Source of the DNA: Cerioporus squamosus
Taxonomy: Eukaryota > Basidiomycota > Agaricomycetes > Polyporales > Polyporaceae
Reading direction: 5' to 3'
Assembly: GCA_022592435.1 (NCBI GenBank)
Contig: JABYQS010000706.1
Coordinates: forward strand, 1 to 15,090
Length of the DNA: 15,090 bases
How positions within the stretch are numbered: the first letter of the stretch is position 1; every line of letters starts with the position of its first letter. A program made the translations under genes and the position numbers. Shown in pieces: positions 1-9,451 of this stretch. The notes under the pieces are model-generated. The model ran no database searches. It was not told the origin of the DNA and saw only the letters and a list, made by a program, of their open reading frames with translations.

Positions 1-1361
1 TTTTACAGCCTCGCAGAGCAAGGGCCCCGTCCACTCATCAAATTTCAACGTCGTTCGCGAGAATGTGTCTGCTCATGTTTCTTCCCCCGGCCGGTAGACA
101 ACCATCGCCAAGCGAGGGCGCGCAGCTCGCATACACGCGACGGCGAGCAGTCCTACTGCATGCCCGGGGTGTGGTATGCGTCCGGTCTTTGAGGCGTCAG
201 TAGTTGCTTGGACAGGTATGTAGATAATCGGCCTCGCCTTGCATTGTACTCGGACTCATGCTCGAGTTGGAGCAACGTTAACGTGGTATTGTCGCAACCA
301 TTACGTTCAGCCAAAGCGCTTCGGGCGGCGGTGGACACTTGGCTAGTTGACGGTAGACTTGGGGAGAAGTGGGGGACCTCCGGCGCAAACATGCAGCTTA
401 CCCGTTTCTCAAATCAGGGCCTCTCGTAGGGCTCGTCGACGAGGGGACGTGCTGAGGGTTGAGCATCGTTTCTTCGACACTGACGATGTCCTCGGTAGAT
501 TTCACTCGGCGGTGATGCTCTCCCATCAGCACGCTTGCGAGGCAGTATTCAGCAACTTGACGCACCAAATATCCGCCGAACTCAACATCCCGGCGCGCGC
601 CCAGCTCGGCTCCTTTGCTCACCTCAGGACGAGATATCTCATACTGGACAGTTAGCAATTACCACTCGGCAACATAGTCAAAACGGATAACAGTGGTCAG
701 ATACTGACTGTCCAACGCATGGAGCGAGAGAGGAACCAGGGCAAGTGGTTCGTGAGGGGCCCGCTGCCAGGGGTCGTGCCAACGTTAACCATACCCTGTG
801 AACACCACTCAATGTTGTCGTTCCGGCCCTCGTTACCATCGGGCTAGCCTTTTGTTATCGGTCAATTCGGCCGCACCTTCTGTCCCGGCCCGCACGACGG
901 TACCTGCGTTCACAAGAGCGCACTCCCCGCATGGGCCGACGTTTTCTGATCGCACTCACATGCCCGGTGACGACTGTCGTGCCTGGGAAACAACGTTACA
1001 CGGCCTTCAGACCAGGCGGACCAGGACGGAGATTGCGCTCGGTGAGAACGTCACAGCGCGTGAGAGCACACAAGGGGAACGGCCAAGATAGAGTACTGCT
1101 TATTATTATCGCGTTCCGGCACCGAGAGACTACGAGGGGCGGCGCCGGGAACGAGGGAACGGTATGATACAGTGTGGCCATAGTACCCAGGCACTGGGTG
1201 CCCATCGCGAGAAGGCCGGGTTCTGGAAAGGAAGTCCAAGTTCGTGCTCGACGGCCACGATAGTCGCGGGAACCGCACTGCGCCGTGCATCCCACCCCGG
1301 GTCGCCGGAGGGCAATTTGGGATGTGCGGGAACGGGCGCTGTGCAGAGCAACGCATTGGGT
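1..1361. other. No supportable gene; 3' flank of Ku70
   Basis: No open frame here gives a recognisable protein, and no tRNA, rRNA or transposon end was seen. Open stretches of up to about 120 codons occur on both strands, but they overlap one another, have no conserved motif and cannot be joined by splice sites into a sensible product. The right part should contain the Ku70 3' untranslated region, which reads leftward. The closest thing to a poly(A) signal on the minus strand is an A/T-rich ATAATAATAA-like patch near 1103-1112, about 250 bases past the stop codon. This is weak evidence. Confidence 0.5.
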
Positions 1362-4300
1362 TTACGGATGGTTTTGCAGCCATTGCGAGGCCCGCTCGAC
1401 GAGCTCCGCCTTCTTGCCGGACACGGGCTCGCCCTTGCTCTTGAGGAACTCCTGCATGACATGCACATCAGCGAGCCGCTGCGGTATCAAATTGAGACAA
1501 GGGGAAGGGCCGGGGTGCGTGCGTTGCCATAGGCAAGACTCTCACGGGCGACCTCGACGTCGAGCGTTGCGGTCGCCGCGGAGGTAGACCGACAGACTTG
1601 GCACTCGGCAGCGCGTGCGGCGCACGATAATAATACAAGGTTGCGCCAGCGACGTCGCAGCCGTGAGCATCACATGGACAGATGGGATACGAACCTTGAG
1701 CTGGTCGACACGGAGCTGTGGAGATGCGCCAAGTCAGCAGGGGTCCATACATCGGAGAATACAGCGGGGAGCGGGAGACAGGAGGGCGGGGATCCCGGCT
1801 CGAATGCAGCGACGGTGGGAGTGGCTTGGGAATGGGTGTAATTGGCTATAGTACATACCTTGTTAAGTGCGCCCGCTTCCCACTTGCTGCGAATCTCAGC
1901 CTCGTCCACACTCACGTCCTGTGTGGCGCATATACCGCGATGCGGAAACAAGTAACCGATCCCGTGGTCAGGTACGTATGGTATGGCGGTGGCGCATGGG
2001 TACTGACCGCTTTCCGCTTTGTGCCTGCCACAGGCGCGGCGACGATGTTCGCCGTTTCGTCTTCCTGGATTGCTTGCTTCCACGCCTTGATCAGCTGGCC
2101 CGCCCGCTGTGTCGACGACCGGTACGGACACAGAAAGATTCCATAGTGTTGGAAGAGCAGCGGGAGGATAGATTTTGCTATTACGTGAATGCACGTTCGA
2201 GCGGACGAGACAGAGGGGGGGTCCTGACCTTGTGGATCATGTCATACTTGGGTTCTGTAAGATCCTCGAAGGCCTCCGGGTCGAATTCCTCGCGGAACGC
2301 ACTGGCCTCGAGTTGCGCGTTGTGATACGCAAGAGCTGAAGAGGGAACATGGGAAAAATTGCCGTAATTGTGAGCGCGCAATGGAAGGGTGACAAGGGAT
2401 ATACGTCGGCAGCTCACCAGGGTTCGGATAGGAGTCGGGTGGATACGAGCCATTCTTGACCAGGAGCTTGTCTACAATCTTGCGGGCAGCCTCCTTGAGC
2501 TCATCCTTTGCTGCGCACGCCGAGGCAAGGTTTCCGCGGGCGTTGCGGTAGGCAATAGGAACCAATCATTCGTAGGCGAGATAGCGGTCCAGGAACGTCA
2601 ATGCATAGTTTAGAGACTCGGTGAGCCCGTGACTGTCATGAGGCACGAAAGATCTTACCGCGGAAGCCCCTCTCGACTGGTGCGGCCCGGATGTCATCGG
2701 CGAATGGGAGCGGGATTAGATGGAATCCGGGCGGCTCTCGCCAGCCGCTCTCGTCCACTTTCTCTTCCTGGAAGACGCGGGCGTTCAGTAGGTTTGTCAC
2801 ATGGGTATGGCGGAGCCAGAGGACCCTGGAGCCGATCTACCAAGCGGGGGTATATTGGCGATAATCAGGCTGGAGAGCTCACCTGCGGAAGGACGGCGCA
2901 GAAGATGGGCGACGAGTTTCGGCGAGTAAGGGCCAGAACGATCGCAATCTTCTTCTTCTTGATCATCGTCTTGAGCAGTGCCGTGAAGGTGCGCTTGCTC
3001 CCAGAGTAAGTCTAGCAGAAGCGCCCCGCAAATTTTCCAGGAACGTGTGGAGTTAGCAGAGATGACTGCAGGAATGCAACCGAGACCGGGAAACGGCGAC
3101 ATACCATCTCATCTGGGTAGATGAACACGGAGTGCTTGATGTTGTCCTCGAAGGCTAGCTCCTTCCGGCTTTTGAAACCCAGCAGCTTGATTCCTAACCA
3201 CGCGGTCAACTGAATGCCCGGGCCAAGTATGTCGCTCAAGATGTATGGGTCCAGACGTACCAGGCTCGAGTCCAAGGGTCCGGAACGAGCGAACCTCGTC
3301 TTGTGTGTAGAACACTCGACTGCCGAGCGGTACCGACCGGGTTCCCTCATCCGCGGCCTTGGCCTCGTCCCCACCATCCTCCTCAACCTCAGCCGATGGA
3401 GCACCGAGATCCATCCCGTATAGGATTTGAGCTTTCTCCGCTTCTGCCTCCCGCTCCTGTGGTACGGGAATCCGGGTTGAACGTGGGTGCGTCGGGGCGA
3501 GCTAACCTGTACTGCTCACCTCATCCACGTAAGCCGTCCGCGAAGTGACGACTTCCATCCTATCGCCGAGGTCCGCGAAGTACCGGTACGCTCCTCTCTT
3601 CTGCTCAGAGATAAGACCATAGCTGGAAAAGGTACCCCACATCAATTTACACGAAGAGTTCTCGCTGAATAGCAAAAATAACTGACCCTTTTACTCCAAT
3701 GGTGAAGTCAGGCGCAAGCGTGAACGGCACGCTGAACAGCGCTCTCTTTGGCACTTCGTGGAAGCGCATCTGCGCAAGTAATTCCTCAATGCGCCCGATG
3801 GAGATGGACTCCGGGAGGACCTGTCCCTCCCCATCTTCGCCCAGGTCGTCGGAGTCGGTGAGGTTTGTTGCTAGGAGGACGGACTGTCCATCGCGTTTCA
3901 CTCAGATGCGAGGCGAACAAGCAACAGCAAGCATACGTACAGAGTAGAAAATCAAGGGGTCAAACGGCTTCTCCTCAGTGCTGATGAAGAATGGCTCGAC
4001 AGTGACCCCGGCTTGCACGAGGTCCTGGAAACAGGGTTAGCGGGGAATCCCGTAAGCCGCAGCGGTTCACGTACAATTAGGGTAGTGCGCGCGGAGGTTA
4101 TTAAACGGCTGCTCGCTGCGCCTGGATGCGGGTTGTCTTCGTCGGTGATGAAGAATATGCGTTTGGTCGCAGTCTTGGGTGCTCTTGGAACTAAGCAGTC
4201 AGCGTCTGCCGCATGGCATGCCAACGATCTGCGTACCCGTCACGGATAACCCAATTGCAGCTCGTAAACACGTCGCCCACGGGAACGCGCTTGTCCGTCA

Positions 4301-4931
4301 TGGGTGGGAATGTCTCCGCGAGTATCTCGGGTTTCTCTCGCGTCTCTGCACCATCCGCGGTTAAACTCCTGGGTAATAGACCGGGGGTGGCGCACTTACC
4401 GTCCAGTAGCCGCGCAAGTTCCATCACCTTCGGCGCATCGACGGTAGCTATTGGTTGATACACATACGTGCCCTTCTTGAGGTCCGCACCAGCCGTGCCG
4501 CTCTCGTTTCTCTTGGTCTGCAGACACCAGCACATGGGTTCGTAGATGATGGAGGTATTAAGGGGTGGTTTGAGGCGGGTGGTCTGCGAAGTGCTGGGGT
4601 GACTCACCGTGTTGAATAGCATGATCCCGACCGCATCGTTCGGGCCCACAAGAACCTTTCTTTTCTGAATCTGCATGGCGGCTTCGAGCGCTGTGAGTAG
4701 CTTGCACGTCTGCACGTCTTCGTAGCGCGGGTCTTCGTAGAGCTCAAGCATGGAAGGCGAGCAATCAATGCAGAAAAGAATCACGTCTCTTTTACCCTCG
4801 TAGAGCTTCCAGACACGAATGTTAGCATGTCATTGAATCGCGACGCGTTCTTGGACGCGATGTACCGAGGTGTCCTGCAGTTCCTCCTCCTCTTCGTCAT
4901 CAATCTTGTTCCAGTCGTCAAAGGGCGCCAT
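1362..4931 (-). CDS. KU70: ATP-dependent DNA helicase II subunit 1 / Ku70, complete, 18 exons
   Basis: Ku70 pairs with Ku80 to bind DNA double-strand ends in the nucleus for non-homologous end joining and telomere maintenance. I spliced it by hand: exons 4931-4866, 4805-4608, 4517-4400, 4345-4237, 4183-4075, 4024-3941, 3883-3687, 3622-3520, 3456-3261, 3193-3105, 3011-2883, 2767-2659, 2510-2418, 2335-2229, 2106-2008, 1918-1859, 1715-1695, 1451-1362. All introns are GT-AG and all phases agree, giving 658 residues, the usual Ku70 length. An acidic N-terminus (DDEEEEEL) is followed by a vWA-like domain (about 26-228; VILFCIDCSPSM, and KRIFFITDEDNPH near 171-183, a Ku70 hallmark). The Ku core follows (about 270-500; PGIKLLGFK near 393, SKRTFTALLKTM near 428, PPGFHLIPLPFADDIR near 478). 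The C-terminal arm includes LAYHNAQLEASAF near 534. A KRK patch near 599-601 may be a nuclear localisation signal. A SAP domain occupies 623-658. The start is chosen because it opens directly into the acidic stretch. Single intron borders could be off by a few bases. Confidence 0.96.
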
Positions 4932-5081
4932 AACGAGCCCTGTTCTCTCTGTAGCTCTGGGATGGTCTTCGTGCACTCGAGAACTCTGGACGTCGGTCAG
5001 AAGTCTTTCTCGTGATGGTTGAGTACGAAGTGGTTGTAGTGAGGCGAGAACCGCCGCGGTTCCGCGTAGACGCCGACCGCG

Positions 5082-5087
5082 ACGCGT
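5082..5087. promoter_or_regulatory. ACGCGT (MCB-like) box
   Basis: A perfect ACGCGT lies 151 bases upstream of the Ku70 start codon. In budding and fission yeast this hexamer is the MluI cell-cycle box bound by MBF, which drives G1/S and DNA-repair genes. Function here is inferred. A second copy lies at 5266-5271 and a third inside Ku70 intron 1 at 4843-4848, but the hexamer also occurs by chance elsewhere in this window (for example near 6836 and 7483). Confidence 0.35.
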
Positions 5088-5092
5088 CAATG

Positions 5093-5098
5093 CACGTG
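5093..5098. promoter_or_regulatory. CACGTG E-box-like site
   Basis: The palindrome CACGTG sits five bases beyond the ACGCGT box in the divergent promoter. It is the core recognised by basic helix-loop-helix and some bZIP factors. It is a single short motif, so binding is only a possibility. Confidence 0.3.
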
Positions 5099-5221
5099 AC
5101 CAAGCAAACCCCACAGCGCCTATCTGAGTGACTACGCAATAGCAGCCTTGAACTTGCTCTTGAACTTCACAATCCGCGCCAGTGACTCAGGTTTGTTAGC
5201 TGCGACCATCACGTTTGATCT

Positions 5222-5226
5222 ATTGG
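5222..5226 (-). promoter_or_regulatory. CCAAT box (minus strand)
   Basis: ATTGG on the plus strand, read as CCAAT on the minus strand, lies near the middle of the divergent promoter, about 290 bases from the Ku70 start and 240 from the PTPA start. CCAAT is the HAP/NF-Y complex site in fungi. It could serve either gene. Confidence 0.35.
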
Positions 5227-5265
5227 CAGACTATCTGGAGCCTCCGTTAGGTAGGGCTTGCACAG

Positions 5266-5271
5266 ACGCGT
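5266..5271. promoter_or_regulatory. ACGCGT (MCB-like) box, second copy
   Basis: This is the second perfect ACGCGT in the divergent promoter, 195 bases before the PTPA start codon and 184 bases from the first copy. Two copies in 534 bp is more than chance predicts for this base composition (roughly 0.15), but the sample is one region. Confidence 0.3.
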
Positions 5272-5439
5272 TGCACCATCAGGTTCGTCCTATCGTGTCC
5301 GCTGCACCTTCAGTTTAGCTCATGCCAGCTACAGCATACTACTGTCTGAACATCCGACGGATTGCTCCTGTTAGAACCTAGTCTGAAGCTTCTGATAGCA
5401 GCACGCTGCCTGCAGAAACATCCCTTTCCTGAACCATAC

Positions 5440-5451
5440 GTGACCGGTCAC
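5440..5451. promoter_or_regulatory. 12-bp perfect palindrome in the PTPA leader
   Basis: GTGACCGGTCAC is fully self-complementary and ends 14 bases before the PTPA start codon. It could be a binding site for a dimeric factor or an RNA hairpin in the leader. No known fungal site is identified with confidence. Confidence 0.4.
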
Positions 5452-5465
5452 CCACGCCGCCACGC

Positions 5466-7271
5466 ATGGCTGCATCTTCAAGTTCGACCACGACATTGGC
5501 TCTTCCGCCATTACGCAGGATCGATGCATCTAGCTTAGATTCCACGGACATTCCAGTGCTGCGCATTAAGACAGACGAAGACGTCGAGGCTTGGAAGCAC
5601 ACCCGTGGATACCAGGATTACGCGCTCTTCCTCCGGAGGCTGGCCGAGTCCGTCGTCGGGTACTCTCTGCCGTACGAGGACCCTGAGCCCGACACGGTAG
5701 GTCTAATTGTCGCTGATTCTTTGTATTTCGAGAAGGAAAAGAGCTAATTGATGCACGTTCCTCACCAAGGCGCCGCTGCTGTCATCGCCATGCTCGACAA
5801 GCTCGACGGGTGGATCGATGAGATCCCCCCACTGCCCACACCGCAGCGCTTTGGGAACCTCGCGTTCCGGACGTGGGGCAAGCGGTTAGAGGACGTACGT
5901 CATCCTTCAAACCTCACTGAATTGCAGCGACGTGCTGAAACCAATCTCCTCCCCGCCGAACCTTGCGACCGCGTACACGCACGTTCATGCGTCGCATAGG
6001 AAGCGACTGCACTCCTCAAGGAACTTCTCCCGACTCGGCTGCACGCCGCGCTCCCCTCCATAGAACCCTACCTGCTAATCTCCTTCGGCTCCTTCACGCG
6101 CATGGACTACGGAACCGGCCACGAGACGTCCTTTGCGCTCTTCCTCCTCTGCCTGACGCTTCTCCGCTTCCTGGAGCCGGAAGCTCGGGTCGAGAGGCAG
6201 ATCGTCCTGAATGTGTTCGTCCGCTACCTGCGCCTCTGCTGGAGGCTGCAGGACGTGTACAAGCTCGAGCCCGCGGGGAGCCATGGCGTGTGGGGCCTCG
6301 ACGACTACAGCTTCTTGAGCTATATCTTCGGGAGTGCGCAGCTCAGAGGTGCGTCGGTTTCTCCGCCTGCGTCTGGTTAGATAACGGGCTGTAGCGGACC
6401 CGGGCGTTTGGGCCCGCACCTTTGGGTGCGGAGGAAGAGTGCAAGTAGAGTTCGGCACCGAGATGCGGCGCTGGACTATACCACAAGTGACCGCCGCTCT
6501 CTAGAACGCCGTCGACAGATGGTTACGAGGCGGAGTGACATCGTGCTGACAACTGAACGTCTGTTCCTGCAGATCAGCAAGAAATCCCCGTGAACGCGAT
6601 CCTGCGACCCCCGCTTCCGCCGACGAACTTGTACTTCATGTCGATCATGCGGATCCACGAAGTCAAGTCCGGCCCGTTCCACGAGCACTCGTCGCAACTC
6701 TACGCGATCGCTACTGGGGTCCAGCATTGGAGCAAGGTGCACACTGGGCTGTTCAAGATGTACGAGGTACGTGCGGGATTGCGGCGTAGTATGGTCCGAT
6801 TTACGAGGAGCCGCATAGGCCGAGGTACTCGGGAAACGCGTAGTGGTGCAACACATCCCGCTGGGAGGTCTCCTCGAGTGGGACGCACCGCAGCGTCACG
6901 ATCTCTCTACTGCACCGACCCCTGCTCCATCTGCAACCCCTGCGCCCTTTGCAACTTCCGCGCCTTCGGCGACCCCTGCGCCCTGGGCCACCGCCGCTCC
7001 GATCTCATCAACACCGTACACCGCACCGAGCCGAGGATCCCCGTTACCGTTCACTACTGTCGTGGGACAGACGAGCCATCCTGGGGTCGGTCGCTATCCA
7101 CATCGAGGCTCGGGTTCGAACACGCCGCTCATACCGGCACGGATGCCGCTTGGCCCGGCGGCGAGCAGCGCCTTGCGGCCGAGTCCGAGGTCTGGTACAC
7201 CGGCAACCATGCCTCCGCCACCGCCCCCGCAGACGAGTTATCCGAAGAGCAGTGGAGGCGGGGAAGAGTAG
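5466..7271 (+). CDS. RRD1: Serine/threonine phosphatase 2A activator (PTPA/Rrd1 type), 5 exons
   Basis: PTPA proteins are peptidyl-prolyl isomerases that reactivate PP2A-type phosphatase catalytic subunits in cytoplasm and nucleus. Proposed exons are 5466-5700, 5770-5894, 6000-6348, 6573-6766 and 6819-7271, about 451 residues. Family signatures are read directly: IKTDEDVEAW near 40; DGWIDEIPPLPTPQRFGNLAFRTW around 90-115; SFGSFTRMDYGTGHE 148-162; RLEPAGSHGVWGLDDY-type block as KLEPAGSHGVWGLDDY 208-223; IPVNAILRPPLPPTNLYFM just after exon 4 starts; SGPFHEHSSQLYAIATGV; and AEVLGKRVVVQHIPLGGLLE from residue 302. The catalytic core ends about residue 323, after which a roughly 128-residue Pro/Ala/Ser/Thr-rich tail follows; such a tail favours Rrd1 over Rrd2, which is an inference. 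The exon 1 donor is uncertain: the good-looking GTAGGT at 5697 puts exon 2 out of frame, whereas GTCTAA at 5701 keeps it. Intron 3 (6349-6572, 224 nt) is unusually long for this gene. It is transcribed divergently from Ku70. Confidence 0.93.
6414..6431 (+). repeat. Perfect 7-bp hairpin in PTPA intron 3
   Basis: CCGCACC (6414-6420) and GGTGCGG (6425-6431) are exact inverted repeats around a TTTG loop. Immediately upstream, CGGGC and GCCCG flank a GTTTGG loop and form a second, overlapping hairpin. Both lie inside the 224-nt intron, near 65-80 bases past its donor. Their role, if any, in folding the intron is inferred. Confidence 0.5.
6912..7001 (+). repeat. Low-complexity repeat coding for SATPAP-like units in PTPA
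   Basis: Residues about 333-362 of the PTPA product are a degenerate tandem of a short unit, with SATPAP present twice and related copies around them, each followed by an aromatic residue or Ser. At DNA level the unit is a GCNACCCCTGCGCC-like run. Such tracts are disordered and prone to length change. Confidence 0.7.
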
Positions 7272-8690
7272 TGCCCTGTCCTGACTCGGATGGTTCTTAG
7301 AGTCGAATGATTGATCGTACTTGAACTCCAGGAAAGAAGTGTACCACCTGTAGAGCTCGCCGCTGTATTCATAAATCCTGTAGGCTAGTCTGTCACGAAG
7401 GAGATCACAGCACCACGGACCATGATGGGAACCTCGTGCGTTGCACGGTCTGCATTACTACAGTTACTCCCTTCCTCCTTGCACGCGTGTAACCGATACG
7501 TTTCGCGGATGATGGCTTTTGACGCGGTGTGCGCCGCAGCGCTGCTCGTGCCAGGGACAGGCGTGCAGATAAGTATCATCGATTCGCACACGCGGCTCTG
7601 TCAACCCCGCTGTCTCTCCTCAGCTCCTCCTAGCAGTGTCTACAAACTGCTCGCGTACAGCACATCGCATCCATTTCGTTCTCAAAGGTATCCACATGTC
7701 GACCCGTTCAACTTATGCAAACTTGAAGTCCCATTTATGTTGAAAGGCTTCAAAGTCACGGTCGTTCGCCCCGGGCCCCAGAATTACTTCCGACTGATGT
7801 GTCATTGTCCGGGTGACGGTGTTCATCCCCTCCGGGACCATTCGTCCTAAGAGCAACTACGTACTGTAGGCATGTCGCGACTTGTCCCATCACTACATAT
7901 AGTATGTGCTAATATACAGCATGATGGCACCACCCCGGGGACTCCATGGCCGTGACGCACTCCTGCCCCTTCTGCCCAGCAGTGGTGGAAAGATCTGTTA
8001 CCCTGTGGATCCTCGAAGTTGAACATCAATGACAAGGAGGATGTTCTGCCTCTCTACCAGCATATCATGGTTCTGGCCGGTTGTGTTTACCAGTACAGTC
8101 TTTCGACATGCGGATGCCCAGGCCGGCATACAGATACGCATTGTCTGATTGCTAACGACGACCATCTGACTCCAGGGCCCTAGAGGGACCTGGGTCTGCA
8201 ACCACCTACTCTTACCGGTATGCTCGTTCTCTGCGGTACAAGGTATGTGTTTCGGAAAGCTACTCAGTGGAATTCGCTTGTCTCCTCTATGTAAGCAGCC
8301 CACGATCGGACTAGTCGTATCCTCCGAACACCTTTCTGCCTCGTCCTCGGCTTCTGTGCATACCGTTAACCGCGGGGTGTGAGGGTTATCGCCCGGGGTC
8401 TACGATCCTCCCGAAGATGCACTTTGCACTTTGCCAGCCCATGAAACTCAGGTGTGCCACATGCGCATATGCAGATCCTCGCTGCTGTCTCCAAGCTGTG
8501 AACATGCGGATCGTAAAACCCGGACACCGACTGCGGTGACTGCACTGACTGCGTCACTGCCCTCGGGCGGGCCATATGTTCGCGATGGGCGGCAAAACCT
8601 CGGCAAGAGAATTTAAGCGGTGCAGCTTCCGCATTTGGCAGGCAGACACAGGACGGGCACTTTCCGTGGCCTGTGATTGGCTGGCGGGAT
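7272..8690. other. Intergenic, no supportable gene
   Basis: About 1.4 kb between the PTPA stop and the ODC promoter. Open frames up to about 142 codons exist on both strands but none carries a recognisable domain, and neighbouring frames do not splice into one. An A/T-rich ATTCATAAAT patch near 7366-7375 could be part of the PTPA 3' end signal. No tRNA, terminal inverted repeat or long direct repeat was seen. Confidence 0.5.
8676..8680 (-). promoter_or_regulatory. Inverted CCAAT box upstream of the ODC leader
   Basis: ATTGG within TGATTGGCTGG reads as CCAAT on the minus strand. It sits just before the start of the ATG-free, CT-rich tract that appears to be the ODC leader, which is a sensible place for a core-promoter CCAAT. 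Assignment to ODC is inferred. Confidence 0.4.
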
Positions 8691-8910
8691 CGATGAAGAA
8701 AAGTGAAGGAGGGGGCTGCTCGCTGCCTGATCCCCCTCCTCGCCCTCGTCCTCACCGTCAGCACCGTCGACCACCCCGAGCAGGGAGACCCAAGCTCGCG
8801 CGCACATCGTCTGCCGTCGTATCGCTGAGAGCTCGGCTACGACGCAGACCCTCGCCCACCACCATTCCTGACCAAGCGAGAAACGACGACCTCCGTCTGT
8901 TGACCCTCGA

Positions 8911-9433
8911 GTAAGTTTTCACATTCTCGCGTCATCTCCTGCAATCGTCCAAGCCCGGGCGAGGCTCCCTTCCCCGCCCTACCCCCGTCGCGCGGGCTGC
9001 GTGCTCGAGAGGCCACGAGAGCTCTCGGACGGGGCGCCCCGTTCGTCGTGCTGCGCGCACGAGGCGGGTACGTTAGCCAGTGGCCGTCGGGGCCCCTATC
9101 TCCGTCGAGGGTCTGGGTCTTCTCAGCTCGTGTCGAACACGTTGGCCATCTCGCCTTTGTTCTCTGTCTTGGAAGAGGCGGCCTCCGTCGCGAAGCTCGC
9201 CCCGACTGCCTCGTCACCGGCCGCGATTCGATGACATCACCACGCGCCCGCAAAGGGTTCATCGAAAGAGTTTTGTACTGGTACTGCGGCCTTCCCCCAC
9301 CGCGCGATGGCTCTTTGTCGCCATTGAGTTGTAGCTAGACGTGCCACTCGTGTTCGACGTCGAGCTAGCCGAGCCTTCGCCGCTGTCCTTCCAGTCGTTG
9401 TTGAGAACAGTTGCTGACGTATCTTCTTTGACA
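8911..9433 (+). other. Candidate first leader intron of ODC
   Basis: A consensus donor GTAAGT starts at 8911 and plausible acceptors follow at TCCTTCCAG (ends 9393) and TCTTTGACAG (ends 9434 or so). Removing it would eliminate the ATGs at 9231 and 9305. An alternative donor GTACGT occurs at 9068. Length (about 480-520 nt) is large for this genome but common for leader introns. Confidence 0.35.
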
Positions 9434-9451
9434 GGTGGTCATCCGTCCGTG

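Larger units (their letters stand above)
4932..5465. promoter_or_regulatory. Divergent promoter shared by Ku70 and PTPA
   Basis: This 534-bp gap separates the start codons of two genes pointing away from each other, so it must hold both promoters and both leaders. Motifs visible are two ACGCGT boxes, one CACGTG, one CCAAT box on the minus strand and a GTGACCGGTCAC palindrome. I see no clear TATA box for either gene. No open frame in it resembles a protein. Confidence 0.7.

Noticed and set aside
1101..1635. Inverted TATTATTATCG-like elements near 1103 and 1625
   Set aside because: Short, A/T low-complexity and far apart; no sign of a transposon body or target-site duplication.
2511..2658. Protein-like stretch LTESLNYALTFLDRYLAYE inside Ku70 intron 12
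   Set aside because: It ends in a stop, and the flanking exons join in phase to give a continuous Ku70 alignment without it.
4191..4784. 197-codon uninterrupted frame on the minus strand as a stand-alone gene
   Set aside because: It reads through three clear introns of Ku70; only its exon segments match the family.
5929..5973. Possible extra 45-nt exon within PTPA intron 2
   Set aside because: It has an acceptor (TTGCAG) and an in-frame read, but the PTPA alignment runs directly from KRLED to EATALLKELLP without it.
6590..7300. 236-codon plus-strand frame
   Set aside because: It begins in the PTPA exon but reads through the 52-nt intron at 6767-6818 into the wrong frame; the spliced product matches PTPA to the end.
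7422..7850. 142-codon plus-strand frame in the PTPA-ODC gap
   Set aside because: No motif, atypical composition, and no supporting neighbouring exons.
7550..8490. Possible diverged direct repeats on the minus strand (segments reading M-x-L-I-C-T-P, M-R-I-C-M-P and R-I-C-I-C near 7570, 8130 and 8470)
   Set aside because: Nucleotide similarity covers only about 25-30 bases with several mismatches and could be chance; a self-dot-plot would be needed.
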